Source: Solirubrobacterales bacterium (GTDB taxonomy: Bacteria > Actinomycetota > Thermoleophilia > Solirubrobacterales > 70-9). From it: a stretch of 55,541 nt of DNA. Positions 48,547-55,541 of the stretch are shown here, in pieces. How positions within the stretch are numbered: position 1 is the stretch's first letter; every line of letters begins with the position of its first letter. The stretch lies in contig JANWHD010000031.1 of NCBI GenBank assembly GCA_025450585.1, forward strand, positions 1 to 55,541, given 5' to 3'. The translations under genes and the position numbers were made by a program. The notes under the pieces are model-generated. The model did not search any database, was not told the DNA's origin, and saw nothing but the letters and a program-made list of their open reading frames with translations.

Positions 48547-49392
48547 GTGGACGTTGCGATCGGATTGCCCAATGCCGTGCCGGGGACGACTGGCGCGCAG
48601 TTGGTCGAGTGGGCCCGGCGTGCCGAGGCGTGCGGTTTCAGCAGCCTGGGGACGATCGACCGGATCGTCTACGACAACTACGAGCCGCTGATCGCGCTGG
48701 CCGCGGCTGCCGCGGTCACCGAGCGGATCGGCCTCTGCACCTCGGTCCTGCTCGGGCCGCTGCGCACTAACGCCACCGGGCTGGCCAAGGAGGCACTGAG
48801 CCTGAACGCTCTCTCCGGGGGTCGCTTCACGCTGGGCATCGGCCTCGGCGGTCGCGACGACGACTACGAGGCGAGCGGCATTGAGCTCGGCGGCCGCGGC
48901 CGCCGCCTCGACGCGATGCTGGAGCGGATCGAGGAGGTCTGGGCCGGGGGCGAGATCGGTCCCGCGATCGAGGGAGCACCGGCCCTCGTGGTCGGTGGCC
49001 ATGCCGACGCCTCCTATGCGCGCGCCGCGCGCTTCGAAGCGGGCTGGATCGCCGCCAGCTCGGGGCCGGAGCAGTACGCGGAGGGGGCCCGCAAGGCGAA
49101 GGCCGCCTGGGCCGAGGCGGGTCGCCAGGGGAAGCCGAGGACGATGGCGCTTGCCTACTTCTCCCTCGGCGACGAAGCGGAGGAGGATGCCCGTGCCAAC
49201 CTCGCCGACTACTACGCCTGGCTTGGCGAGCAGATCGCCGAGTTCATCGTCTCCGCCGCCGCCAGGGATGCGGAGTCGGTCAGGCGGACCCTCGACGCCT
49301 ACGAGGCGGCCGGGTGCGACGAGCTGATCCTCTTTCCCGCCTCGAGGGATCCCGCCCAGGTCGATCTGCTCGCTGACGCGGCGGGCCTCTGA
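48547..49392 (+). CDS. LLM-class F420-dependent oxidoreductase
   Basis: 281 aa from GTG 48547 with AGGAGG 6 nt upstream; the frame extends to 48436 but that part is not homologous. Reads VAIGLPNAVPGTTGAQLVEW, LGTIDRIVYDNYEPLIALAA, LLGPLRTNATGLAKEALSLN, SGGRFTLGIGLGGRDDDYEA and LVVGGHADASYARAARFEAG. Luciferase-like TIM barrels in actinobacteria usually use coenzyme F420, though FMN is possible. Substrate unknown. 2 nt before the amine oxidase gene. Confidence 0.9.
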   Translation: MDVAIGLPNAVPGTTGAQLVEWARRAEACGFSSLGTIDRIVYDNYEPLIALAAAAAVTERIGLCTSVLLGPLRTNATGLAKEALSLNALSGGRFTLGIGLGGRDDDYEASGIELGGRGRRLDAMLERIEEVWAGGEIGPAIEGAPALVVGGHADASYARAARFEAGWIAASSGPEQYAEGARKAKAAWAEAGRQGKPRTMALAYFSLGDEAEEDARANLADYYAWLGEQIAEFIVSAAARDAESVRRTLDAYEAAGCDELILFPASRDPAQVDLLADAAGL

Positions 49393-49394
49393 GC

Positions 49395-50759
49395 ATGGCC
49401 GCCGGATCGAGCCAGGCCGCCGACGTCGCCGTCGTCGGGGCCGGGCTCTCCGGTTTGGGTGCGGCAAAGGCGCTGGCCGACTCAGGGCACGAAGTCGTCG
49501 TGCTCGAGGCCCGCGACCGGGTCGGCGGCCGCCTGCTCAACGCCGATCTCGGCGACGGCGTCCAGGTCGACCTCGGCGGGCAGTGGGTCGGCTCCGACCA
49601 CACCCGCGTGCAGGGCCTCGCCGCCGAGTTGGGGATCGGGATCTTCCCCCAGTACGGCAAGGGCCGGAACCTGCTCGACGTGGCGGGTACGCGGCGGCTT
49701 TACCGCGGCACGATCCCGCGGCTCGGCCTCGGCGTGCTCTGGGACGTCTTCGTTGCTCGCCGCCGCATCGCCAGGCTCGCGGCCGGGGTCAGCGCCGAGC
49801 GTCCCTGGGCGGCGGAGCGGGCCGCCGAGCTGGACGGTCAGACGCTCGCCGGGTGGTGTGAGGCGAACGTGCGCACGCCGATCGCCCGCGAGCTGATCGG
49901 CCTCGCCGGTCGCACGGTTTGGGGGACGGGCCCCGAGGAGCTCTCGATGCTGCACGTCCTCTTCTACGTCAGCTCCGCGGGCAGCTTCGACAAGCTGGTC
50001 GACACCGAGGGTGGGGCGCAGCAGGACCGCCTCGTGGGAGGGGCGCAAGCGCTGCCGCTGGGGCTGGCCGTCTCGCTCGGCGACAGGGTCCGGCTCAGCT
50101 CGCCGGTGAGCCGGATCGAGCACGGTGACGATTCGGTTCGGGTCTTCGCCGGCGAGGTCGAAGTTGAGGCGCAGCGCGCGATCGTCGCCGTGCCTCCGGC
50201 GATCGCCGCGCGGATCGAGTTCGACCCGCCCCTGCCGGCACAGCGTCAGCTGCTCGAACGGCACCTGCGGCCTGGAACGCTGAACAAGTGCGTCGCCCTC
50301 TACGAGGAGCCCTTCTGGCGCGCCGACGGGCTCAGCGGCGAGTCGGTCACCGACATCGGGCCGGTGACGCTGACCTTCGACTGCTCGCCACCGGACGGAT
50401 CGTCCGGCGTGATGCTCGGCTTCGTTGGCGGTCCCGAGGCGCGCGAGATGGAAGCGATGGCACCCGCGGATCGCCGCGACGCCGTCCTCGCCTGCTTCGA
50501 GAAGCTCTATGGCCCGCGGGCAGCGGAGCCGGTCGACTACGCCGAACAGGCCTGGGCGGGGGAGGAGTGGTCGGGCGGCGGGCCGACCTCGAACTTCGGT
50601 CCCGGCGGCTGGACGGTGACGGGCCCGGCCCTGCGCGAGCCGGTCGGCCCCATCCACTGGGCCGGCACCGAGACGGCCACCGTCTGGAGCGGCTACATGG
50701 AGGGCGCCCTGCAGGCGGGGGAGCGGGCGGCCGCCGAGATCCTGCGGAGCGTCAGATAG
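49395..50759 (+). CDS. Flavin amine oxidase (NAD(P)/FAD-dependent)
   Basis: 454 aa. Dinucleotide-binding VAVVGAGLSGLGAAKAL (about 11-27), LEARDRVGGRLLNADLG, LGGQWVGSDHTRVQGL and the C-terminal FAD contact GPIHWAGTETATVWSGYMEG. Oxidises amines to aldehydes with release of ammonia and peroxide. It probably forms a two-gene operon with the preceding F420-type oxidoreductase (start 2 nt after its stop). Its 3' end overlaps a convergent PIN toxin gene by 8 nt. Confidence 0.92.
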   Translation: MAAGSSQAADVAVVGAGLSGLGAAKALADSGHEVVVLEARDRVGGRLLNADLGDGVQVDLGGQWVGSDHTRVQGLAAELGIGIFPQYGKGRNLLDVAGTRRLYRGTIPRLGLGVLWDVFVARRRIARLAAGVSAERPWAAERAAELDGQTLAGWCEANVRTPIARELIGLAGRTVWGTGPEELSMLHVLFYVSSAGSFDKLVDTEGGAQQDRLVGGAQALPLGLAVSLGDRVRLSSPVSRIEHGDDSVRVFAGEVEVEAQRAIVAVPPAIAARIEFDPPLPAQRQLLERHLRPGTLNKCVALYEEPFWRADGLSGESVTDIGPVTLTFDCSPPDGSSGVMLGFVGGPEAREMEAMAPADRRDAVLACFEKLYGPRAAEPVDYAEQAWAGEEWSGGGPTSNFGPGGWTVTGPALREPVGPIHWAGTETATVWSGYMEGALQAGERAAAEILRSVR

Positions 50760-51165
50760 CCGGCAGCAGCTTGAAGCCCGCCCGGCCGTGCAGGCGGTAG
50801 ACCGAGAAGTCGGCATCGAGCGTGAAGATGCGCTTGGTGTTGCGTTCCTCGGCGAGGGCGACGAGAGTGGCGTCGGCCAGGTCCATCGGTCGGTCCGCGT
50901 AGCGCTCCATCAGCTTCGCCATGCGGCCGGCGGACTCAGCCGGCTGTTCGGCGATCTCCAGGTCTCCATTGAGAGCCAGCCGCCAGAGCGCATTCTGTCC
51001 GGGCCAGCCACCTGCCCGCCCGACCAGGTACATGGCCTCGGTGAAGGCGGGCCAGGTGGTCAAGAGCGGCAGCTGAACCGCTTGCAGCGTTGTCACGCAG
51101 AGTTCGTGGTCCGGATCGCCGGCATCGATCAGGGCGATCAGCGGTCCCGCGTCGACCAGGGTCAT
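50752..51165 (-). CDS. VapC-family PIN-domain toxin (module 3)
   Basis: 137 aa from ATG 51165. PIN motif MTLVDAGPLIALIDAGDPDH with Asp5, Glu in PAFTEAMYLVGRA, Asp in MDLADATLVALAEE and TLDADFSVYRLHGR. Overlaps the antitoxin by ATGA. Complete and probably active. Confidence 0.85.
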   Translation of the reverse strand: MTLVDAGPLIALIDAGDPDHELCVTTLQAVQLPLLTTWPAFTEAMYLVGRAGGWPGQNALWRLALNGDLEIAEQPAESAGRMAKLMERYADRPMDLADATLVALAEERNTKRIFTLDADFSVYRLHGRAGFKLLPAI

Positions 51166-51410
51166 CGCCGTCGCCGGTGCTTGGCTTCCACCAGGTCGGC
51201 AAAGGCCTCGCCTGTCTTCCGGGCTAGGCCGAGCTCGGACCTGACGGCACCGATCGCATAGGAGAGACGCTCGCTGTTGTCGTCGGAGAGGGTGCGCTCG
51301 GCCCGCTCCGCGGCGGCCTGGCGGAGGAACTCCGAAACCGAGGTGTCCTCGAGCGCCGCCGCGCGTCGCACACGCTCGTCGAGGCCGGGATCCAGGCGAA
51401 GGCTTCTCAC
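51162..51410 (-). CDS. VapB-type antitoxin (module 3)
   Basis: 82 aa from GTG 51410. MRSLRLDPGLDERVRRAAAL with EDTSVSEFLRQAAAERAERT is a ribbon-helix-helix DNA-binding fold. The C-terminal KTGEAFADLVEAKHRRRR should contact the toxin. A perfect 9-bp inverted repeat lies 10 bp upstream. Confidence 0.8.
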   Translation of the reverse strand: MRSLRLDPGLDERVRRAAALEDTSVSEFLRQAAAERAERTLSDDNSERLSYAIGAVRSELGLARKTGEAFADLVEAKHRRRR

Positions 51411-51419
51411 GGAGCGAGC

Positions 51420-51447
51420 GTATCACGTAGATTGAAAAACGTGATAC
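51420..51447. promoter_or_regulatory. Operator-like inverted repeat upstream of VapBC module 3
   Basis: GTATCACGT (51420-51428) and ACGTGATAC (51439-51447) are perfect inverted 9-mers around a 10-nt A-rich spacer. This is the usual form of a VapB autorepression site, and it lies where the module's promoter must be. The antitoxin gene has no ribosome-binding site, suggesting a leaderless transcript. Confidence 0.65.
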
Positions 51448-51519
51448 GAAAGCTGCGCATCTCTGTATCGGCATGCGCACAGCGCCCTGTGCGCTCCAAG
51501 CGCGCCGTACACTCGCCCG

Positions 51520-52497
51520 GTGGACCGCGCGCTCCTCGACAGCACGTTCGCCGAGACCGGCGAGCCCGATTACCGCGCCGCTCAGGTCTGGGAGTGGGTG
51601 GCGCGCGGAGCCCGCTCCTACGAGCAGATGACGAACTTGCCGGCGCCGTTGCGCGAGCGCCTGGCGGCCGCGGTTCCGATCTCTACCCTGACCACGGTCG
51701 AGGAGGCGAAGTCCGACGACGGCACGGTCAAGGCGCTCTTCCACACCGCAGACGGCCGGCCGATCGAGGCGGTGCTGATGCGCTACCGGGACGGACGGCG
51801 CTCGGTTTGTCTCTCCTCGCAGTCGGGCTGTCCCCTGACCTGCACCTTCTGCGCCACCGGGCAGATGAAGTTCGGCCGCAACCTCAGCGCCGATGAGATC
51901 CTCGACCAGGCGCTGCATTTCCGCCGCATCGAAGCGATCGACCACGTCGTCTTCATGGGCATGGGCGAGCCGACGATGAACCTCGACGCGGTGCTCGGCG
52001 CCTGCGAGCGGCTGCCCGACGTCGGCGTCACCCACCGGCGCACGGCGATCTCCACGGTCGGCTGGGTGCCCGGCATCGACCGTCTCGCCGAGTGCGAGCT
52101 GCCGGTCAGCCTGGCACTCTCCCTGCACGCCCCCAACGACGGCCTGCGCTCGCAGCTGATGCCGGTCAACGACCGCTACCCGCTGGCCGAGGTGCTCGCA
52201 GCCTGCGAGCGCTACCGCGCCCGCCGCAGGCGCAAGGTCTTCGTCGAGTACGTGATGCTCGACGGCGTCAACGACCTTCCCGAGCACGCCCGCCAACTGG
52301 CGGAGCTCCTCGACCCTCGTGCCTACAAGGTCAACCTGATCCCCTACAACCCGACCGGCGCCTACGACGGCTCCCCACCGGAGCGGATCGAGGGCTTCCG
52401 CGCGATCCTCGCCGAGCACCGCCTCACCGCCACGGTCCGCCTAACCCGCGGCCGCGACATCGCCGCCGCTTGTGGCCAGCTCGCCGCCAACGCCTGA
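51520..52497 (+). CDS. rlmN: 23S rRNA (adenine2503-C2)-methyltransferase RlmN
   Basis: 325 aa from GTG 51520. Radical-SAM cluster SGCPLTCTFCATG with Cys104, Cys108 and Cys111. The methyl-carrying cysteine is likely Cys318 (AAACGQLAANA) with its partner Cys97. Also VVFMGMGEPTMNLDAVLGAC and YNPTGAYDGSPPERIEGFRA. Methylates A2503 of 23S rRNA and A37 of some tRNAs. Divergent from VapBC module 3. Confidence 0.96.
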   Translation: MDRALLDSTFAETGEPDYRAAQVWEWVARGARSYEQMTNLPAPLRERLAAAVPISTLTTVEEAKSDDGTVKALFHTADGRPIEAVLMRYRDGRRSVCLSSQSGCPLTCTFCATGQMKFGRNLSADEILDQALHFRRIEAIDHVVFMGMGEPTMNLDAVLGACERLPDVGVTHRRTAISTVGWVPGIDRLAECELPVSLALSLHAPNDGLRSQLMPVNDRYPLAEVLAACERYRARRRRKVFVEYVMLDGVNDLPEHARQLAELLDPRAYKVNLIPYNPTGAYDGSPPERIEGFRAILAEHRLTATVRLTRGRDIAAACGQLAANA

Positions 52498-52506
52498 CTC
52501 AGGCGT

Positions 52507-52522
52507 TTGGCCGGTCAGCCAA
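52507..52522 (+). promoter_or_regulatory. Candidate operator upstream of the P450
   Basis: TTGGCCGGTCAGCCAA: 5-bp arms TTGGC/GCCAA with a 6-nt centre, 15 bp before the ATG. Nearly identical to the site before the aldehyde dehydrogenase (10508-10523) and fits the pattern of the acyl-CoA dehydrogenase palindrome. Confidence 0.5.
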
Positions 52523-52537
52523 CTAGGATTTGAGCCC

Positions 52538-53992
52538 ATGCCTGTCGAGACCCCGGCCAAGCCCGCCCCAAAACGCGTCGAGCCGCCGGAGCAGCTAAGC
52601 GCCAACCCGGTTCGTCGCGTCGCCGAAGACGTCCGCGCTGAGTTCAGCGTTCGCCGCCGCGGCGTCTACCCGCCCGGGCCGAAGAACTTCAGCTTCGGTC
52701 GCACCCTGCAAGCGGCTCGAGACCCACTGCCGATGCTTCTCTCCCTATATGAGGAGCACGGCCCGATCTTCAGCACCCGGCTCCTCCATCACCCGGTGAT
52801 CTTCATGCTCGGCCCAGAGGCCAATCACTTCATCACCGTCGCCCACCCGGAGAACTTCCACTGGCGCGAGTCGAGCTTCGGCGACCTGATCCCGCTGCTC
52901 GGCGATGGCCTGCTGACGATCGACGACGCCTACCACGACCGGGCGCGGGAGATCATGATGCCGGCCTTCCACCGCGAGCAGGTCTCCGCGGCGGTCGAGG
53001 CGATGGTCGACGAGGCGACGCCCGCAATCGACCGCCTCCGCCCCGGCCAGGTCGTCGACGTATACGAGTGGATGCGTGGCCTGGCGATGCGGATCGCGAT
53101 GCGGGCGCTGCTTGGGCTCGACCCCGACGAGGCGGGCAAGGGGGCGGCCGCCGCGGAGCACTTCGAGCGCGCGCTCGGCTTCTACGGCATCGACTTCCAC
53201 CTGCGGTTGCTGCGCGGGCCGGGCTCGCCCTGGTCGAAGATGGTCGCCTCGCGCGCCGTTCTCGACGAGATCGTCTACGACGAGATCGCTCGCCGCCGGG
53301 CGGACCCCGACGAGGGCCGTCGCGACATCCTCAGCCTGCTGCTCGGCGTGCGCGACGAGGCGGGGGAGGGATTCTCCGCCAAGGAGGTGCGCGACCAGGT
53401 GATGACGCTGATGTTCGCCGGCCACGACACCTCGACCTCGACCCTCACCTTCATGATGCACGAGCTCGCCCGCCACCCCGAGGTGCTCGCGAAGCTCTGC
53501 GAGGAGCAGGACCGCGTGCTCGCCGGCGCCACGCCGGACATCGACACGCTCGAGAAGGAGATGCCCTACCTCGAGATGGTCCTCGACGAGGTCCTGCGCC
53601 TCTACCCGCCGGCCTGGATCGGGCCGCGCCGGGCGATGCGCGACTTCGAGTTCAACGGCCACAGCGTCCGCCGCGCCGCCTACGTCAACTACTGCTCCTG
53701 GGCCAGCCACCGCATCCCCGAGGTCTTCCCGGACCCGGAGGCGTTCATCCCCGAGCGCTTCACCCGCGAGCGCAAGGCGGCCCTGCCGCGCGGCGCCTAC
53801 GTCCCCTTCGGCGGCGGCCGCCGCATCTGCATCGGCAAGCGCTTCGGCCAGACCGAGGTGAAGCTGGTCGCGACGATGCTCCTGCAGAAGCTGCACCTAG
53901 ACGCGATGCCCGGCCGCACGATGACCGTGCGCCAGATGCCAACGCTGTCGCCGCGAGGCGGCCTGCCGATGCGCGTGCTCCCCCGCGGCTGA
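52538..53992 (+). CDS. Cytochrome P450 monooxygenase
   Basis: 484 aa from ATG 52538. I-helix MFAGHDTSTSTLTFMMHELA, K-helix ExxR in LDEVLRLYPPAW, PERFTRERKAALPRGAY, and the heme loop FGGGRRICIGKRFG with ligand Cys431. A soluble bacterial class P450 with no obvious membrane anchor. It resembles fatty-acid and sterol-active P450s in outline, but the substrate cannot be assigned. The shared upstream palindrome suggests a place in a lipid or aldehyde oxidation regulon. Its redox partners are not in the window. Confidence 0.95.
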   Translation: MPVETPAKPAPKRVEPPEQLSANPVRRVAEDVRAEFSVRRRGVYPPGPKNFSFGRTLQAARDPLPMLLSLYEEHGPIFSTRLLHHPVIFMLGPEANHFITVAHPENFHWRESSFGDLIPLLGDGLLTIDDAYHDRAREIMMPAFHREQVSAAVEAMVDEATPAIDRLRPGQVVDVYEWMRGLAMRIAMRALLGLDPDEAGKGAAAAEHFERALGFYGIDFHLRLLRGPGSPWSKMVASRAVLDEIVYDEIARRRADPDEGRRDILSLLLGVRDEAGEGFSAKEVRDQVMTLMFAGHDTSTSTLTFMMHELARHPEVLAKLCEEQDRVLAGATPDIDTLEKEMPYLEMVLDEVLRLYPPAWIGPRRAMRDFEFNGHSVRRAAYVNYCSWASHRIPEVFPDPEAFIPERFTRERKAALPRGAYVPFGGGRRICIGKRFGQTEVKLVATMLLQKLHLDAMPGRTMTVRQMPTLSPRGGLPMRVLPRG

Positions 53993-53998
53993 AGACGC

Positions 53999-55541
53999 CT
54001 ACTTGATAAAGAGCATCTCCTCGTACTTCGGCAGCGGCCAGAGGTCGTCGGCGACGACCTTCTCCAGCTTGTCCGCCGCCTCGCGCACCCGCTCCATCGC
54101 GGCGATCTGCGTGTCGCGGGCGTGGACCGCCCACTCGAGGCCCTCGAGGCCGGGGTCGGCGTTCGCCGCCTCCAGCTCGCCGAGCGCCTCGGTCAGCCCG
54201 CCTATAAGCCGCTTGACCTCACTAGCGACTCCTTCCGCGACGCCCGCCTCATTGATCAGCGCCATGTAGCGCAACGCCGCCGGCAGGATCATCGTCTTGG
54301 CGATCGAGTAGGTCGTCTCCGCCTCGATGTTTGCCCGGATCGCGTACTGCTCGACCCAGACCTCGTAACGCGACTCCAGCTCGCGCTTGGAGAGAACCTT
54401 GTAGTTCTCGAAGGCGGCGACGGTCTGCTCGCTGAGCACCTCGGGCAGCGCGTCGGGCGTCGTGTGCAAGTTCTTCAGCCCGCGCTGCTCCGCCTCGGCA
54501 TGCCAGGCCTCGTCGTAGTTGTCGCCGTCGAAGATGACCTGCTTGTTGGCGATGTAGGACTCCTTGACGATCTCGATCACGGCCTCGGCGACGTCCATGC
54601 CACCGCTACTCTTCGTCTCCAGCTTGTCGGCCAGCTCGTCGATCGCCTCGGTGACGATCGTGTTGAGCACGGTGTTGGGGAAGGCAAGCGACATGCTCGA
54701 CCCCAGCGCCCGGAACTCGAATTTGTTGCCGGTGAAGGCGAAGGGCGAGGTGCGGTTGCGGTCGCCGCCGTGCATTGGCAGCGCCGGCAGCACCGTCGCG
54801 CCCAGCTCGAGGAAGGAAGCGGGCGTATGTGGGTCGCCTTCGCCGCTGGCGATCGCCTCGAAGGCCTTCTCCAGCTCGGCACCGAGGAAGATCGAGATGA
54901 TCGCCGGCGGCGCCTCGTTGGCGCCGAGGCGGTGGTCCTGGCCGATGTTGGCGACCGAGGCGCGCAGCAGGCCCTGGTGCTTGTTGACGGCCTGGATCAC
55001 CGCTGCGCAGAAGAAGAGGAAGTGGACGTTGTCGGCAGGTGTGTCGCCCGGGTCGAGCAGGTTGGTGCCGGTGTCGGTCCCCATCGACCAGTTGTTGTGC
55101 TTGCCCGAGCCGTTGACGCCGGCGAAGGGCTTCTCGTGCAGCAGGCAGACCAGCCCGTAGCGCCGCGCCGCGTTCTGCATCACCTGCATCGTCAGCATCT
55201 GGTGGTCGGCGCCGACGTTCGAGTTCTCGAAGATCGGCGCGACCTCGTACTGGTTGGGCGCGACCTCGTTGTGGCGCGTCTTGATCGGCACGCCGAGCTT
55301 GGCCAGCTCCACCTCGGTCTCGAGCATGCAGGCGAGGATGCGCTCGGGGATCGAGCCGAAGTAGTGGTCGTCCAGCTCGTGGCCCTTCGGCGGCTTGGCG
55401 CCGAACAGCGTGCGGCCGGTCGTGACGAGGTCGGGGCGTTCGAAGTAGTACTGCTCGTCGATCAGGTAGTACTCCTGCTCGCAGCCGATCGTCGTAAACA
55501 CACTGTGCGCCTGCTCCTCGCCGAGCAGACGCAGGGCGCGC
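53999..55541 (-). CDS. Glutamine synthetase type III (5' end beyond the window)
   Basis: Open to the right edge; the frame continues past GTG 55501 as RALRLLGEEQAHSV, so the visible part is about 513 C-terminal residues of an enzyme normally near 720 aa. Key blocks: FTTIGCEQEYYLID, TRHNEVAPNQYEVAPIFENS, HEKPFAGVNGSGKHNNWSMG, ASFLELGATVLPALPMHGGD and FRALGSSMSLAFPNTVLN. Makes glutamine from glutamate, ammonia and ATP as a large dodecamer. Type III is rarer than type I in actinobacteria and differs strongly in sequence. Its 3' end lies 6 bp from the P450 stop. Confidence 0.93.
   Translation of the reverse strand, partial: RALRLLGEEQAHSVFTTIGCEQEYYLIDEQYYFERPDLVTTGRTLFGAKPPKGHELDDHYFGSIPERILACMLETEVELAKLGVPIKTRHNEVAPNQYEVAPIFENSNVGADHQMLTMQVMQNAARRYGLVCLLHEKPFAGVNGSGKHNNWSMGTDTGTNLLDPGDTPADNVHFLFFCAAVIQAVNKHQGLLRASVANIGQDHRLGANEAPPAIISIFLGAELEKAFEAIASGEGDPHTPASFLELGATVLPALPMHGGDRNRTSPFAFTGNKFEFRALGSSMSLAFPNTVLNTIVTEAIDELADKLETKSSGGMDVAEAVIEIVKESYIANKQVIFDGDNYDEAWHAEAEQRGLKNLHTTPDALPEVLSEQTVAAFENYKVLSKRELESRYEVWVEQYAIRANIEAETTYSIAKTMILPAALRYMALINEAGVAEGVASEVKRLIGGLTEALGELEAANADPGLEGLEWAVHARDTQIAAMERVREAADKLEKVVADDLWPLPKYEEMLFIK

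Overview
The window is high-G+C DNA from an actinobacterium. Several features point to Thermoleophilia/Solirubrobacterales: a partial surface-type repeat protein at the left edge, an actinobacterial-type integration host factor, an F420-type luciferase-like oxidoreductase, MceG/YrbE-type transporters, a type III glutamine synthetase, and many GTG/TTG starts with 1-17 nt overlaps. The taxonomic placement is inference from protein flavour. I saw no rRNA, tRNA or CRISPR array.

Layout. 1-5000 is an accessory island: the end of a secreted protein, then four tandem paralogous secreted proteins (about 200 aa, eight shared cysteines). Their export signals are GC-rich, but their mature parts are AT-shifted and packed with TTA leucine codons (15, 20, 18 and 16 per gene by my count). 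Genes 1 and 2 share a 201-bp promoter/leader module; genes 3 and 4 share a different 220-bp module. Each of the first three genes ends in a hairpin with conserved base and covarying tip. A decayed IS1595-type transposase lies between genes 1 and 2. This is the most unusual part of the window.

5300-13000 (minus strand): cobalamin-dependent methionine synthase, an aldehyde dehydrogenase, two lipoproteins and a soluble sugar dehydrogenase. 13075-17900 (plus): a YrbE-YrbE-MceG lipid ABC transporter core without MCE proteins, a membrane-anchored redoxin lacking CxxC, a stand-alone B3/B4 domain and two conserved small proteins. 17900-22230: mIHF-like protein, then a divergent pair (alpha-oxoamine synthase and a large GNAT acyltransferase) that may be a bacterial sphingolipid pair, then an AlkA-type glycosylase. 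22444-28813: PAS-GAF-GGDEF-EAL protein, an NMT1/THI5-type ABC importer, TauE/SafE and Rrf2. 28826-32065: DUF4389 protein, CoxE/MoxR pair, small membrane protein. 32122-36391: lipoprotein, two cation exchangers, PrxQ-type peroxiredoxin and two small proteins. 36555-40387: acyl-CoA dehydrogenase, a palindrome-rich 500-bp gap, TypA/BipA and a cold-shock protein. 40579-55541: subtilisin-like protease, TVP38 protein, RecD2-like helicase, cupin, SnoaL-like protein, three VapBC-type modules, F420-type oxidoreductase, amine oxidase, RlmN, cytochrome P450 and a truncated type III glutamine synthetase.

Connections. A 16-bp palindrome fitting TTGRCYNNNCAGYCAA lies upstream of the aldehyde dehydrogenase, the acyl-CoA dehydrogenase and the P450, suggesting one TetR-like regulon for lipid or aldehyde oxidation. 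Several gene ends carry unusually long perfect inverted repeats (15-27 bp arms), some with hairpins nested inside.
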